Source: Thiemannella venezuelensis (GTDB lineage: Bacteria; Actinomycetota; Actinomycetes; Streptosporangiales; Streptosporangiaceae). Taken from it: 64,000 bases of DNA. Below are positions 39,304 through 49,498 of this stretch, in pieces (the stretch's first letter is position 1; the number at the start of each line of letters is the position of its first letter). The translations under genes and the position numbers were made by a program. The notes beneath the pieces were generated by a model. The model saw nothing but the letters and a program-made list of their open reading frames with translations, was not told where the DNA came from and searched no databases. Location of the stretch: contig NZ_JACHJJ010000024.1 of the NCBI RefSeq assembly GCF_014203605.1, positions 80,611 to 144,610 on the forward strand, in the 5' to 3' direction.

Positions 39304-39312
39304 TGGTAACGT
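39304..39312 (+). promoter_or_regulatory. Candidate extended -10 promoter of infC-rpmI-rplT
   Basis: TGGTAACGT has the extended -10 form TGn-TAnnnT. It would start a leader of about 275 bases before infC. No good -35 is evident, which is compatible with an extended -10 element. Confidence 0.4.
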
Positions 39313-39325
39313 GGCTACTCGATCG

Positions 39326-39479
39326 GTCCGGCATGCCTGCCGGACGCGCAAGCGGAGGTTCTCCTCCCACCTGGCCGGCCGCGAGGTCGGCAGGTAAGGA
39401 TCACGCCGGGTGAAACCGGCGGGCTTACGGCTTCGAGGCTTGTGAGCCCATGTGGCCCCGCATGCGCGACGTGCGGGGC
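39326..39479 (+). promoter_or_regulatory. Structured infC leader with attenuator-like hairpin
   Basis: Hairpin one (39326-39332 with 39339-39345) lies just after the presumed start. Hairpin two (39455-39462 with 39472-39479, 8 bp, GC-rich) is followed by ACTTTGCGTT and could act as an attenuator. The 350 bases between the PadR and infC starts contain no other gene that I can support. Confidence 0.45.
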
Positions 39480-39593
39480 ACTTTGCGTTCCGCGCCCCGG
39501 CCACGGGGCGCGACCGGCGCGACCTCCCGGCACGATCGAGCACGTGGCAGCCGTCCCCGATGGGCGGCAGCGGATCGCAACCTAGGAGGCCCC

Positions 39594-40208
39594 ATCAGCG
39601 CCGAGCCCCGCATCAACGACCGTATTCGTGTGCCCGAGGTGCGCCTCGTCGGCCCGAACGGCGAACAGGTGGGCATCGTCTCCATCGGCGATGCTCTGAA
39701 GCTGGCTCAGGAGGCCGACCTCGACCTCGTGGAGGTCGCGGCCACGGCTCGCCCGCCCGTGTGCAAGCTCATGGACTACGGCAAGTTCAAGTACGAGTCC
39801 GCCATGAAGGCACGCGAGGCGCGTCGCAACCAGGCTTACACGATCATCAAGGAGATCAAGCTCCGGCCGAAGATCGACCCGCACGACTACGAGACCAAGA
39901 AGGGTCACGTGGTGCGGTTCCTCAAGGCGGGAGACAAGGTCAAGGTCACGATCATGTTCCGCGGGCGGGAGCAGTCCCGGCCCGAGCTGGGTTTCCGGCT
40001 CCTGCAGCGGCTGGCGGAGGACGTCACGGAGCTCGGCTTCGTGGAGTCCCAGCCCAAGCAGGACGGCCGAAACATGATCATGGTGATCGGCCCGCACAAG
40101 AAGAAGGCCGAGGCCAAGGCCGAGAAGGCCGCGGCCAAGGCGCGGCGAGACGACGAACCCGCGGGGACCGAGGCGTCCTCCGACGAGGCGTCCGCTCCGC
40201 AGGAGTGA
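39594..40208 (+). CDS. infC: Translation initiation factor IF-3 (AUC start codon)
   Basis: 204 residues. The frame has no ATG, GTG or TTG near the conserved start of the protein. Instead, AGGAGG at 39584-39589 lies at correct spacing from an ATC codon at 39594, giving (M)[17 protein letters not shown]. Rare start codons such as AUU or AUC let IF-3 repress its own synthesis in other bacteria. The N domain has [24 protein letters not shown] and the C domain has [19 protein letters not shown]. An Ala/Lys/Glu-rich tail follows. It leads the infC-rpmI-rplT operon. Confidence 0.93.
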   Translation: MSAEPRINDRIRVPEVRLVGPNGEQVGIVSIGDALKLAQEADLDLVEVAATARPPVCKLMDYGKFKYESAMKAREARRNQAYTIIKEIKLRPKIDPHDYETKKGHVVRFLKAGDKVKVTIMFRGREQSRPELGFRLLQRLAEDVTELGFVESQPKQDGRNMIMVIGPHKKKAEAKAEKAAAKARRDDEPAGTEASSDEASAPQE

Positions 40209-40244
40209 CTCGCATAGCCTGAACGGGCAGTCGCGAGAGGGAAC

Positions 40245-40264
40245 CGAGACCGGGTCCGGTCTCG
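40245..40264 (+). promoter_or_regulatory. Hairpin between infC and rpmI
   Basis: An inverted repeat CGAGACCGG/CCGGTCTCG forms an 8-bp stem with a four-base loop in the 126-base gap before rpmI. It may tune operon expression or mRNA processing. Confidence 0.45.
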
Positions 40265-40334
40265 TAGTCAGGCATGCCCTTGACTCGGGTTACCGGCCCG
40301 GGACATCGGCACGATCGAGGGAGAGACGGCTGAG

Positions 40335-40529
40335 ATGCCGAAGATGAAGACGCACAGTGGTGCGAAGAAGCGGTTCCGGATCACCGGCTCCGGCAAGATC
40401 AAGCGCCGCCGCGCCAACCGCGCGCACTACAACGAGTGGAAGTCGTCCACCCTGACGCGCCGTCTCAAGCCCGAGGTCGTGCTCTCCGACGCCGACTCGA
40501 AGAAGATCAAGAAGCTGCTCGCTAAGTAA
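40335..40529 (+). CDS. rpmI: 50S ribosomal protein L35
   Basis: 64 residues, very basic. [20 protein letters not shown] is the universal L35 start, and [15 protein letters not shown] follows. The length is normal. It lies 25 bases before rplT. Confidence 0.98.
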   Translation: MPKMKTHSGAKKRFRITGSGKIKRRRANRAHYNEWKSSTLTRRLKPEVVLSDADSKKIKKLLAK

Positions 40530-40553
40530 CGACCCCCGGGGAGATAGATACAC

Positions 40554-40937
40554 ATGGCACGCGTGAAGCGGGCGATCAACGCCAAGAAGAAGCGCAGGGT
40601 CGTTCTCGAGCGGGCGAGCGGCTACCGGGGCCAGCGGTCGCGTCTGTACCGCAAGGCCAAGGAGCAGATGCTCCACTCGATGACCTACGCCTACCGCGAC
40701 CGCAAGGACCGCAAGGGCACCTTCCGCCGTCTCTGGATCCAGCGCATCAACGCTGCTGCCCGCCAGAACGGCATCACCTACAACCGGCTCATCCAGGGTC
40801 TGCGCCTCGCGGAGATCCACGTGGACCGGAAGATCCTCGCCGACCTCGCGGTCAACGACGCCGCCACGTTCGCGACCCTGGTCGAGGCCGCCAAGAAGGC
40901 GCTGCCGGCCAACGTGAACGCCCCGGTCGCGCACTGA
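40554..40937 (+). CDS. rplT: 50S ribosomal protein L20
   Basis: 127 residues. [20 protein letters not shown] and [16 protein letters not shown] are diagnostic, and the C-terminal globular domain includes [18 protein letters not shown]. It binds 23S rRNA early in 50S assembly and, in some bacteria, represses this operon. The transcript ends at the hairpin at 41003-41034. Confidence 0.98.
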   Translation: MARVKRAINAKKKRRVVLERASGYRGQRSRLYRKAKEQMLHSMTYAYRDRKDRKGTFRRLWIQRINAAARQNGITYNRLIQGLRLAEIHVDRKILADLAVNDAATFATLVEAAKKALPANVNAPVAH

Positions 40938-41002
40938 GGCCACGCCGGGCGCACACCGGACGGCCGCGACCGCGTCGCGCCGGACACCGGTTCTGCACGG
41001 CA

Positions 41003-41034
41003 CGCGGCCCACAGCGATCACGCTGTGGGCCGCG
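41003..41034 (+). terminator. Terminator after rplT
   Basis: A perfect 14-bp stem (41003-41016 with 41021-41034) with loop ATCA is followed by TTCGCATTCTC. It separates the ribosomal operon from the methyltransferase gene. Confidence 0.85.
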
Positions 41035-41065
41035 TTCGCATTCTCGGGCTTCTCTAAGGACGGTT

Positions 41066-41872
41066 ATGGCGGGCTCTGAACTGACGAACACCAGGTCGCC
41101 GCGGGTCAAGGCCGCTCGGCGGCTGACCAAGCGGGCCTTCCGGGACCGGGACCGGTCCTTCCTGGCCGAAGGGCCGCAGGCGGTCCGCGAGGCGCTGGCC
41201 CTGGACGACGTCGTCACGGAGCTGTTCACCACCGCCGAGGCCGAGGTCCGGCACCCCGAGATCGTCGCCGCGGCGCGGTCCGCCGGCGTCCCGGTCCACC
41301 GGGCCAGCGGCGAGGTCATGTCCGAGCTCGCCCAGACGGTCACGCCGCAGGGACTGCTGGCCGTCTGCAGGTTCGTGCACGTGCCGCTGGAGCGGGCCGT
41401 CCCCGCCGGCACCCGCCTGGTGGCCGTCCTCGCGCACGTCCGCGACCCCGGCAACGCCGGGACGGTGCTGCGCTCCGCCGACGCCGCCGGCGCCGGCGCG
41501 GTGGTCTTCACCGACGCCTCGGTCGACCCCTACAACGGCAAGTGCGTGCGCGCCAGCGCCGGCAGCCTCTTCCACCTCCCGGTCGCGATCGGGGCGCCGG
41601 TCGCGCAGGCCGTGCAGCGGCTCAAGGAGTCCGGGCTGCGCGTGCTGGCCGCCGACGGCGCGGGCACGCACACGCTGGACGACGTGGACCTGTCCGGGCC
41701 GACCGCGTGGCTGTTCGGCAACGAGGCGTGGGGGCTGCCGGAGGAGATCCTGCGACTCGCCGACGACGTCGTCCGGGTGCCGATCTACGGACGGGCCGAG
41801 AGCCTGAACCTCGCCACCGCCGCAGCGGTGTGTCTGTACGCATCTGCCCGATCCCAGCGGGCCGGAGCCTGA
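41066..41872 (+). CDS. TrmH/SpoU family RNA 2'-O-methyltransferase
   Basis: 268 residues. The substrate-binding N domain (about 1-100) precedes the SPOUT knot domain with motif 1 RDPGNAGTVLRSADAAGA, motif 2 WLFGNEAWGLP and motif 3 VPIYGRAESLNLATAAAVCLY. It should transfer a methyl group to a ribose of 23S rRNA or tRNA. It is of the type found after rplT and related to the thiostrepton-resistance enzyme TsnR, but the target cannot be assigned. Confidence 0.92.
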   Translation: MAGSELTNTRSPRVKAARRLTKRAFRDRDRSFLAEGPQAVREALALDDVVTELFTTAEAEVRHPEIVAAARSAGVPVHRASGEVMSELAQTVTPQGLLAVCRFVHVPLERAVPAGTRLVAVLAHVRDPGNAGTVLRSADAAGAGAVVFTDASVDPYNGKCVRASAGSLFHLPVAIGAPVAQAVQRLKESGLRVLAADGAGTHTLDDVDLSGPTAWLFGNEAWGLPEEILRLADDVVRVPIYGRAESLNLATAAAVCLYASARSQRAGA

Positions 41873-41950
41873 ACGACCCCGGCTCCGACGCTGCCGTAGA
41901 ACGCGGGAAACCCGCTATTGTCGGCCTTGTAGCGTCGAGGAGGCGGGGTC

Positions 41951-44353
<2,403 letters not shown>

Positions 44354-44354
<1 letters not shown>

Positions 44355-46870
44355 TGAGGGTCCCGCTCTCATGGCTGCGGGAGTACGTCGATCTCCCCGC
44401 CGTCACCGCCCACGAGGTCGCCGAGAAGCTGACCGCGGCCGGGCTCAAACTGGAGGCCGTCACCTCCTACGGCCACGACGTGAAGAACGTCGTCGTCGGC
44501 GAGGTGCTCTCCGTCGAGGAGCTGGAGGGCTTCAAGAAGCCCATCCGGCACTGCCAGGTCGAGGTCGGCGAGGCCGCCCCGCGCCAGATCGTCTGCGGCG
44601 CGACCAACTTCACCGCCGGCGACCGGGTCCCGGTCGTGCTGCCCGGCGGCGTGCTGCCCGGCGGGTTCGAGGTCGGCGCGCGCAAGACGTATGGGCGGCT
44701 GTCGGAGGGCATGATCTGCTCCGAGCGCGAGCTGGGCCTCGGCGACGACCACTCCGGCATCATGGTGCTGCCCGAGGGCACGCCGATCGGCGCCGACGTG
44801 GTCGAGCTGCTCGGCCTGCGCGAGGACGTCATCGAGCTGGAGATCACGCCGGACATCGGCTACGCCCTGTCCATCCGGGGCGTGGCCCGCGAGGCCGCCA
44901 CCGCCTTCGGGGTCGCCTTCCGCGACCCGGCCGACGTCTCACCGCCGATCGAGTCCGGTCCCTCCTACCCGGCCTCGATCGCCGACCCGACGGCGTGCGA
45001 CCGCTTCGTGCTGCGCGAGATCCACGGCTTCGACCCGCACGCGCCCAGCCCGTTCTGGCTGCGGGCCAGGCTGACCAGGGCCGGCATGCGCCCCGTCTCG
45101 CTGGCCGTCGACGTCACCAACTACGTGATGCTGGAGCTCGGCCAGCCGCTGCACGCCTTCGACGCGACCAGGCTCACCGGTGAGATCGTGGTGCGCCGGG
45201 CGCAGCCGGGGGAGAAGCTGGAGACGCTCGACCACGTCGTGCGCGCCCTCAACCCCGAGGACGTCCTGATCACCGACGGCTCCGGTGCGATCTCGATGGC
45301 CGGGACCATGGGCGGTCTGCACACCGAGATCTCCGGCGAGTCCACCGACATCGTCATCGAGGCCGCGCACTTCTCCGCCAGCGGCATCGCGCGCATGTCC
45401 CGACGCCACAACCTGGTCAGCGAGGCGTCCAAGCGCTTCGAGCGGGGAGTGGACCGGGAACTGCCGCTGTACGCGTCCTGGCGCGCGGTCCAGCTCCTGG
45501 CCGAGCTGGGCGGCGGCACGATCCAGCCGGGCGTGACCCACGCCGCGATCGAGGTCGAGCCGGTCCGCGTCTCCATGCCGAGCGGCCACCCCGGCGCGGT
45601 CGCCGGGATGACCTACGACCGCCGGACCGTGGTCCGCCGCCTGGAGCAGGTCGGCTGCACGGTCACCGAGGGCGCCGTCGCTCCGGCCGGAGGGCTCGCG
45701 GCCAGGCTCGCGGTCACCGGCGACGACATGCTGACGGTCACCCCGCCCTCCTGGCGGCCCGACCTGACCGACCCGAACGACCTCGCCGAGGAGGTCATCC
45801 GGCTCGAGGGCTACGAGAACCTGCCCTCGATCCTGCCGGCCGCCCCGGCCGGGGCCGGCCTCACCGAGGGCCAGCGGCTGCGCCGCCGGGTCGGCCGGGC
45901 GCTGGCCGCCGCGGGCTACGTCGAGACCCTCGCCTACCCGTTCGTCGGGGAGCGCGACTTCGACAACCTGCAGCTGCCCGCGGACGACGCGCGCCGCCGC
46001 GCCGTACGGCTGGCCAATCCGCTCAGCGAGGACGAGCCGCTGATGCGGACCACGCTCCTGCCCGGCCTGCTGAAGACCCTGGTCCGCAACGTGGGCCGCG
46101 GCTTCGGCGACGTGGCGCTGTTCGAGGCGGGGCTGGTCTACCGGCCGTCCGCGGACGCGCCGGCCAAGGCCCCGGTGCTCGGCGTGGAGCGCCGGCCCGC
46201 CGCCGACGAGCTGGCCTCGATCGAGAACGCGCTGCCCGCCCAGCCCATGCGGGTCGCGGTCGTGCTGGCCGGGGAGCTGCAGCGCTCCGGCTGGTGGGGC
46301 AAGGGCCAGGCGGCCACCTGGGCGGACGCCGTCGAGGCGGCCCGTACGGTGGCCCGCGAGGCGGGGGTCTCCCTGCAGGTCCGCGCCGACCGGCACGAGC
46401 CCTGGCACCCGGGCCGCTGCGCCGCGCTGTACGCCGGGGAGACGCTCGTCGGCCACGCCGGCGAGCTGCACCCCCGGGTCGCCGAGGCGTACGGCCTGCC
46501 GCCGCGCACCTGCGCGATGGAGCTGGAGCTGACCCGGCTGGAGGCCGTGCTGCCCGGCCCGGCGCAGGCTCCCGCGGTCTCCGCCTACCCGGTCGCCACC
46601 CAGGACGTCGCGCTGATCGTCGGCGCGGCCGTCCCGGTGGCCGAGGTCGAGGTGGCGCTGCGCGAGGGCGCGGGCGAGCTGCTGGAGTCGATCCGGCTGT
46701 TCGACGTCTACACCGGAGCGCAGGCCGGCGAGGGCAACAAGTCCCTGGCCTACACGCTGCGCTTCCGGGCGGCGGACCGCACGCTGACCGTGGAGGAGAC
46801 CACCGCGGCCCGCGACGCGGCGGTGGCCCTGGCCGGTGAGCGCACCGGAGCCCGGCTCCGCGGCGCCTGA
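44354..46870 (+). CDS. pheT: Phenylalanyl-tRNA synthetase beta subunit
   Basis: 838 residues beginning [15 protein letters not shown]. Domains in order are the B1/tRNA-binding OB fold ([20 protein letters not shown]), the B3/B4 editing module ([13 protein letters not shown]), the B5 domain near 430-510 ([21 protein letters not shown]), a pseudo-catalytic core ([19 protein letters not shown]) and the C-terminal ferredoxin-fold anticodon-binding domain ([14 protein letters not shown]). It is translationally coupled to pheS through TGATG. A 20-bp-stem terminator follows. Confidence 0.97.
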
Positions 46871-46893
46871 CCGCACGCTCTCCCCGAGAGCCC

Positions 46894-46948
46894 CGGCACG
46901 AGACGGGGACACCCGCGACCACCGTCGTGGTGTCCCCGTCTCGTGCCG
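46894..46948 (+). terminator. Terminator after pheT
   Basis: A 20-bp perfect stem (46894-46913 with 46929-46948) with a 15-base loop is the longest hairpin in the window. It marks the right edge of the core block before the accessory island. Confidence 0.85.
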
Positions 46949-47104
46949 TGTGAGTGACCGCAACCCGCAGCCGTGCGGCCGCGCCCAGGGGAGGCCGGCC
47001 GGAGGGAGGCTCCGGGCGGACGGCCCGGCGGCTGTGCGGGGACCTCCCCGGCCGCCCGGAGAGCCACGTGGTCCATGAGATGATCCGCGGGCCCCCCCCA
47101 CGGC

Positions 47105-47548
47105 TCACCGGCGGGTGACCCGGTCGAGGGCGGCGGAGAGCTGCGTGAGCGCCCCGATGACCCGTTCCAGGCCGTCCGGACCGAGCTCGTCCACCACCCG
47201 GTTCGCCAGCGCCTCCAGGTCGGGGCCGATCCGCTCGATCGCGTCCAGGCCCTTGGCGGTGGGCCGCAGCAGCTTGGCCCTGCGATGGGCGGGATTCGGC
47301 TCGTACTCGGCCAGGCCCTGCTCCACCAGCAGATCGGCGACCCGCTGCACGCCCTGCCTGGTCAGCCCGCGCAGCCGGGCGATGCCGGCCACGGGCATGG
47401 GCTCGTCGAGGACCGCGCTCAGCACCTGCCACCAGGCGACGGTCATCCCCACCGGCCTGGCGAGCGCGTCGCCGGCGCCGAGGAACTGCCCGTTGAGGCG
47501 GTAGACGGTGAGCGCGGCCTCCGAGAGCAGGTCTCCCGTCCTGCTCAT
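47105..47548 (-). CDS. MarR family transcriptional regulator
   Basis: 147 residues with the winged-helix MarR fold. The recognition region is IARLRGLTRQGVQRVADLLVEQGL, and the wing is AHRRAKLLRPTAKG. It lies downstream of, and overlaps by ATGA, a DJ-1 family gene. It probably represses this two-gene operon through the palindrome at 48182-48195. Ligand unknown. Confidence 0.92.
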   Translation of the reverse strand: MSRTGDLLSEAALTVYRLNGQFLGAGDALARPVGMTVAWWQVLSAVLDEPMPVAGIARLRGLTRQGVQRVADLLVEQGLAEYEPNPAHRRAKLLRPTAKGLDAIERIGPDLEALANRVVDELGPDGLERVIGALTQLSAALDRVTRR

Positions 47549-48162
47549 GCGCCCGATTCCGCCATCAGCTTCTCGAAGGCCGAGGCGTCGTTGTGCGCGA
47601 ACAGCCGGTACCAGGCCTCCAGCACCTCGGGGGTGTACAGCTCCAGCTTGGCGAAGACCTCGCGGGCGAAGTCGGCCGGTGCGGTGGGCGTGCCCGTGAC
47701 GAGGTCCCCGCCGGTCACGGCGAGCGCGTCGACGTAGTGCTCCGCGCCGCCGTACCCCGGCTGCATCTGCAGGTACGGCAGCGCGGCGCTGGTGTGGTCG
47801 CGGGCGTCGAGGACCCCCTCCCGGGCCAGTCCGGCGGTCGCGCCGCAGATGGCCGCGACCGGCACGCCCGCTTCCAGCAGCTCACGGGCCTTGCGGGCGA
47901 AGGGGGCGAGCTCGTCGCCTTCGTCCCAGAGCGCGGCGCCGGGCAGGATCAGCATCGCCGCGTCCTCGATCGAGTCGATCGAGACGTCGGGGGTGACGCG
48001 CAGGCCGCCCATGGTGGTGACCGGTCCGGTGGTGAGGCCGACGGTGACGAGCCGGTAGCGGCCGGGCTCCCGGTGGAACTGGCCGTTCCTGATGTGGGCG
48101 GTGGCGTGCCCGGTCTCCCAGTCCGCCATGGTCTCGTATACCGCGTGATAGATCGTTTTCAT
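47545..48162 (-). CDS. DJ-1/PfpI family protein
   Basis: 205 residues of the class I glutamine amidotransferase-like superfamily. The nucleophile elbow is AAICGATAGLAREG with Cys near 105. An acidic residue precedes it in AMLILPGAALWDEGDE, and HTSAALPYLQMQPGY supplies the His. Members act as protein or small-molecule deglycases, isomerases or chaperones, or as stress sensors; the reaction here is unassigned. Its ATG at 48162 has no ribosome site and coincides with the expected transcription start. The MarR gene follows, overlapping by four bases. Confidence 0.88.
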   Translation of the reverse strand: MKTIYHAVYETMADWETGHATAHIRNGQFHREPGRYRLVTVGLTTGPVTTMGGLRVTPDVSIDSIEDAAMLILPGAALWDEGDELAPFARKARELLEAGVPVAAICGATAGLAREGVLDARDHTSAALPYLQMQPGYGGAEHYVDALAVTGGDLVTGTPTAPADFAREVFAKLELYTPEVLEAWYRLFAHNDASAFEKLMAESGA

Positions 48163-48168
48163 GGCAAT

Positions 48169-48197
48169 ATATTGTCATGACGACAGCATGCTGTCAA
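48169..48197 (-). promoter_or_regulatory. Leaderless promoter with palindromic operator for the DJ-1/MarR operon
   Basis: On the minus strand TTGACA (48197-48192) and CAATAT (48174-48169) are 17 bases apart, and the start point seven bases on is the A of the DJ-1 ATG. A perfect 14-bp palindrome GACAGCATGCTGTC (48182-48195) overlaps the -35 box and is a good MarR site candidate. A second palindrome CAATATATTG (48165-48174) covers the -10. Confidence 0.65.
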
Positions 48198-48265
48198 TGA
48201 ATCCGGGGAGAATCCCTCCCTGGACCGGAGGCATCCGTCAGGGCGGCGTCAGGAGAACCTCGATG

Positions 48266-48505
48266 TCAGGTCGTGCGCTCGGCGACGAACACGAACTCGC
48301 GGCCCGGACGATCGGGGGCCTGCCGGACGTCCAGCACCCGGTAGCCGTGGGCGGCCGGGCTGCCCGTCCCGCAGCCGACGCCGAGCACGCGGTCCGCGCC
48401 CAGTTCGTCGGCGATGCGGAGATAGGCTGTCAGGTCGTCGCGGTCTCCGCCGAAGGCGTTGTGGATGCGTGCGAGACGGGGGTGGGAGAAGATCGCGTCG
48501 GGCAT
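48266..48505 (-). pseudogene. Class I SAM-dependent methyltransferase with in-frame internal deletion
   Basis: 79 residues. The first ~50 (MPDAIFSHPRLARIHNAF, then ADELGADRVLGVGCGTGS) are the N terminus and motif I of a DUF/UbiE-type methyltransferase. Directly afterwards come GYRVLDVRQAPDRPGREF and VFVAERTT, which look like the extreme C terminus of the same family. The middle, normally some 150 residues, is missing without a frame break. SAM-binding motifs II and III and the substrate lid are gone, so activity is very unlikely. Motif I also reads VGVGCGTG where the family has LDVGCGTG. I infer decay by deletion. Confidence 0.7.
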
Positions 48506-48593
48506 CCGGCGGCCGTATCCGCGGCCGCACGCCCCGGCGACGGATTTTCCGCCGCCACGCGTCCCCTCAGCGGGACCGTCAGGGAAGGAAGAG

Positions 48594-48839
48594 ATGAGGC
48601 ACCTGCTGGTGTTCGCCGACCGCGACGCGGCCGAGGAGGTCGCGGAGGCGGTGGCCGAGGAGTTTCCCGCGCTGGACAGGCCCGTCGTGGTGCGGGAGAC
48701 CCTGGCGGGGGAGGACGACGCCGAGGACGCCCAGTGGGTCGTGGTCGTCGAGGACCCCGGCGACATCCTGGAGCCGGACGACCAGGCCTGGATGGACGGG
48801 CTGGCCGAGCGGTACGAAGGCTGGCGCGAGACGGACTGA
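48594..48839 (+). CDS. Small acidic hypothetical protein
   Basis: 81 residues from ATG 48594 with GGAAGGAAGAG directly upstream. The sequence starts MRHLLVFADRDAAEEVAEAV and has a central LAGEDDAEDAQWVVVVEDP; it ends ERYEGWRETD. Alternating strand/helix character suggests a small alpha/beta, ferredoxin-like fold. I do not recognise the family with confidence; an RraB-like fold is a guess. It is the only plus-strand gene in the accessory island. Confidence 0.65.
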   Translation: MRHLLVFADRDAAEEVAEAVAEEFPALDRPVVVRETLAGEDDAEDAQWVVVVEDPGDILEPDDQAWMDGLAERYEGWRETD

Positions 48840-48858
48840 GAGCGATGCCGGGCCGGTC

Positions 48859-49437
48859 TCAGAGCAGGTCGATCTCCGTCAGGTCGATGCCGACGTCGAA
48901 GGGGACGGAGGTCTTAAGGATCTCGTGGTGGATACCGATGATCACGTAGGAGTGGGTGACCTCGTCGAGCTGGTAGGCGTGCACGACGGGGCGCCCCGAG
49001 TCGTTCTCCACGATCCAGAAATGCGGGATCCCGGCCTCGGCGTAGAGTGACGGCTTGCGCTTGCGGTCACGTTCCCTGGACTCGGGCGAGACCACCTCGA
49101 CCACCAGAAGGACGTCCCCGGCCCGGTAGAAGGTCCGTCCCGGATCCTGCTCGGCGGAGGCCCGGATGACGCTCAGGTCCGGCTCCGGCCGCTGGCTCGG
49201 TCCCGTGACGACACTCATCTCCCGGCGCACCCGGAGATGGCCCGGAAGGGTTCGGCGCAGGCCGTAGAGCAGGAGGTCCAACGCCCGGGTGTGAAAGGAG
49301 GCCTGGGGACTCGCGAACACCAAGCTTCCATCGATCAACTCTGTGTGCGCAGGCAAACCCGGAATGTGATCGAGGTCCTCCGCCGAATGGCCGCCGGGCG
49401 GAGGGAACACCCAGTCGGGCAGCGAGGGATGTGTCAT
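48859..49437 (-). CDS. Uma2 family (DUF820) PD-(D/E)xK nuclease-fold protein
   Basis: 192 residues. Family motifs are HTELIDGSLVFASPQASFHT, QRPEPDLSVIRAS with the active Asp, VLLVVEVVSPESRERDRKRK with Glu and Lys, and AGIPHFWIVEND. The intact acidic and Lys residues suggest a functional nuclease-like core. The biological role of Uma2 proteins is unknown even though they are expanded in actinobacteria and cyanobacteria. Confidence 0.9.
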   Translation of the reverse strand: MTHPSLPDWVFPPPGGHSAEDLDHIPGLPAHTELIDGSLVFASPQASFHTRALDLLLYGLRRTLPGHLRVRREMSVVTGPSQRPEPDLSVIRASAEQDPGRTFYRAGDVLLVVEVVSPESRERDRKRKPSLYAEAGIPHFWIVENDSGRPVVHAYQLDEVTHSYVIIGIHHEILKTSVPFDVGIDLTEIDLL

Positions 49438-49498
49438 CTCCGGGCTTCGGCCGTCATATGGGCCAGCGTACCAACAGGCACTCAGGGTCCCGGGGCCA

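Noticed and set aside
39440..39500. A tRNA-like or T-box-like element in the infC leader
   Set aside because: Hairpins are present but there is no cloverleaf, no TTCGA T-loop and no T-box consensus.
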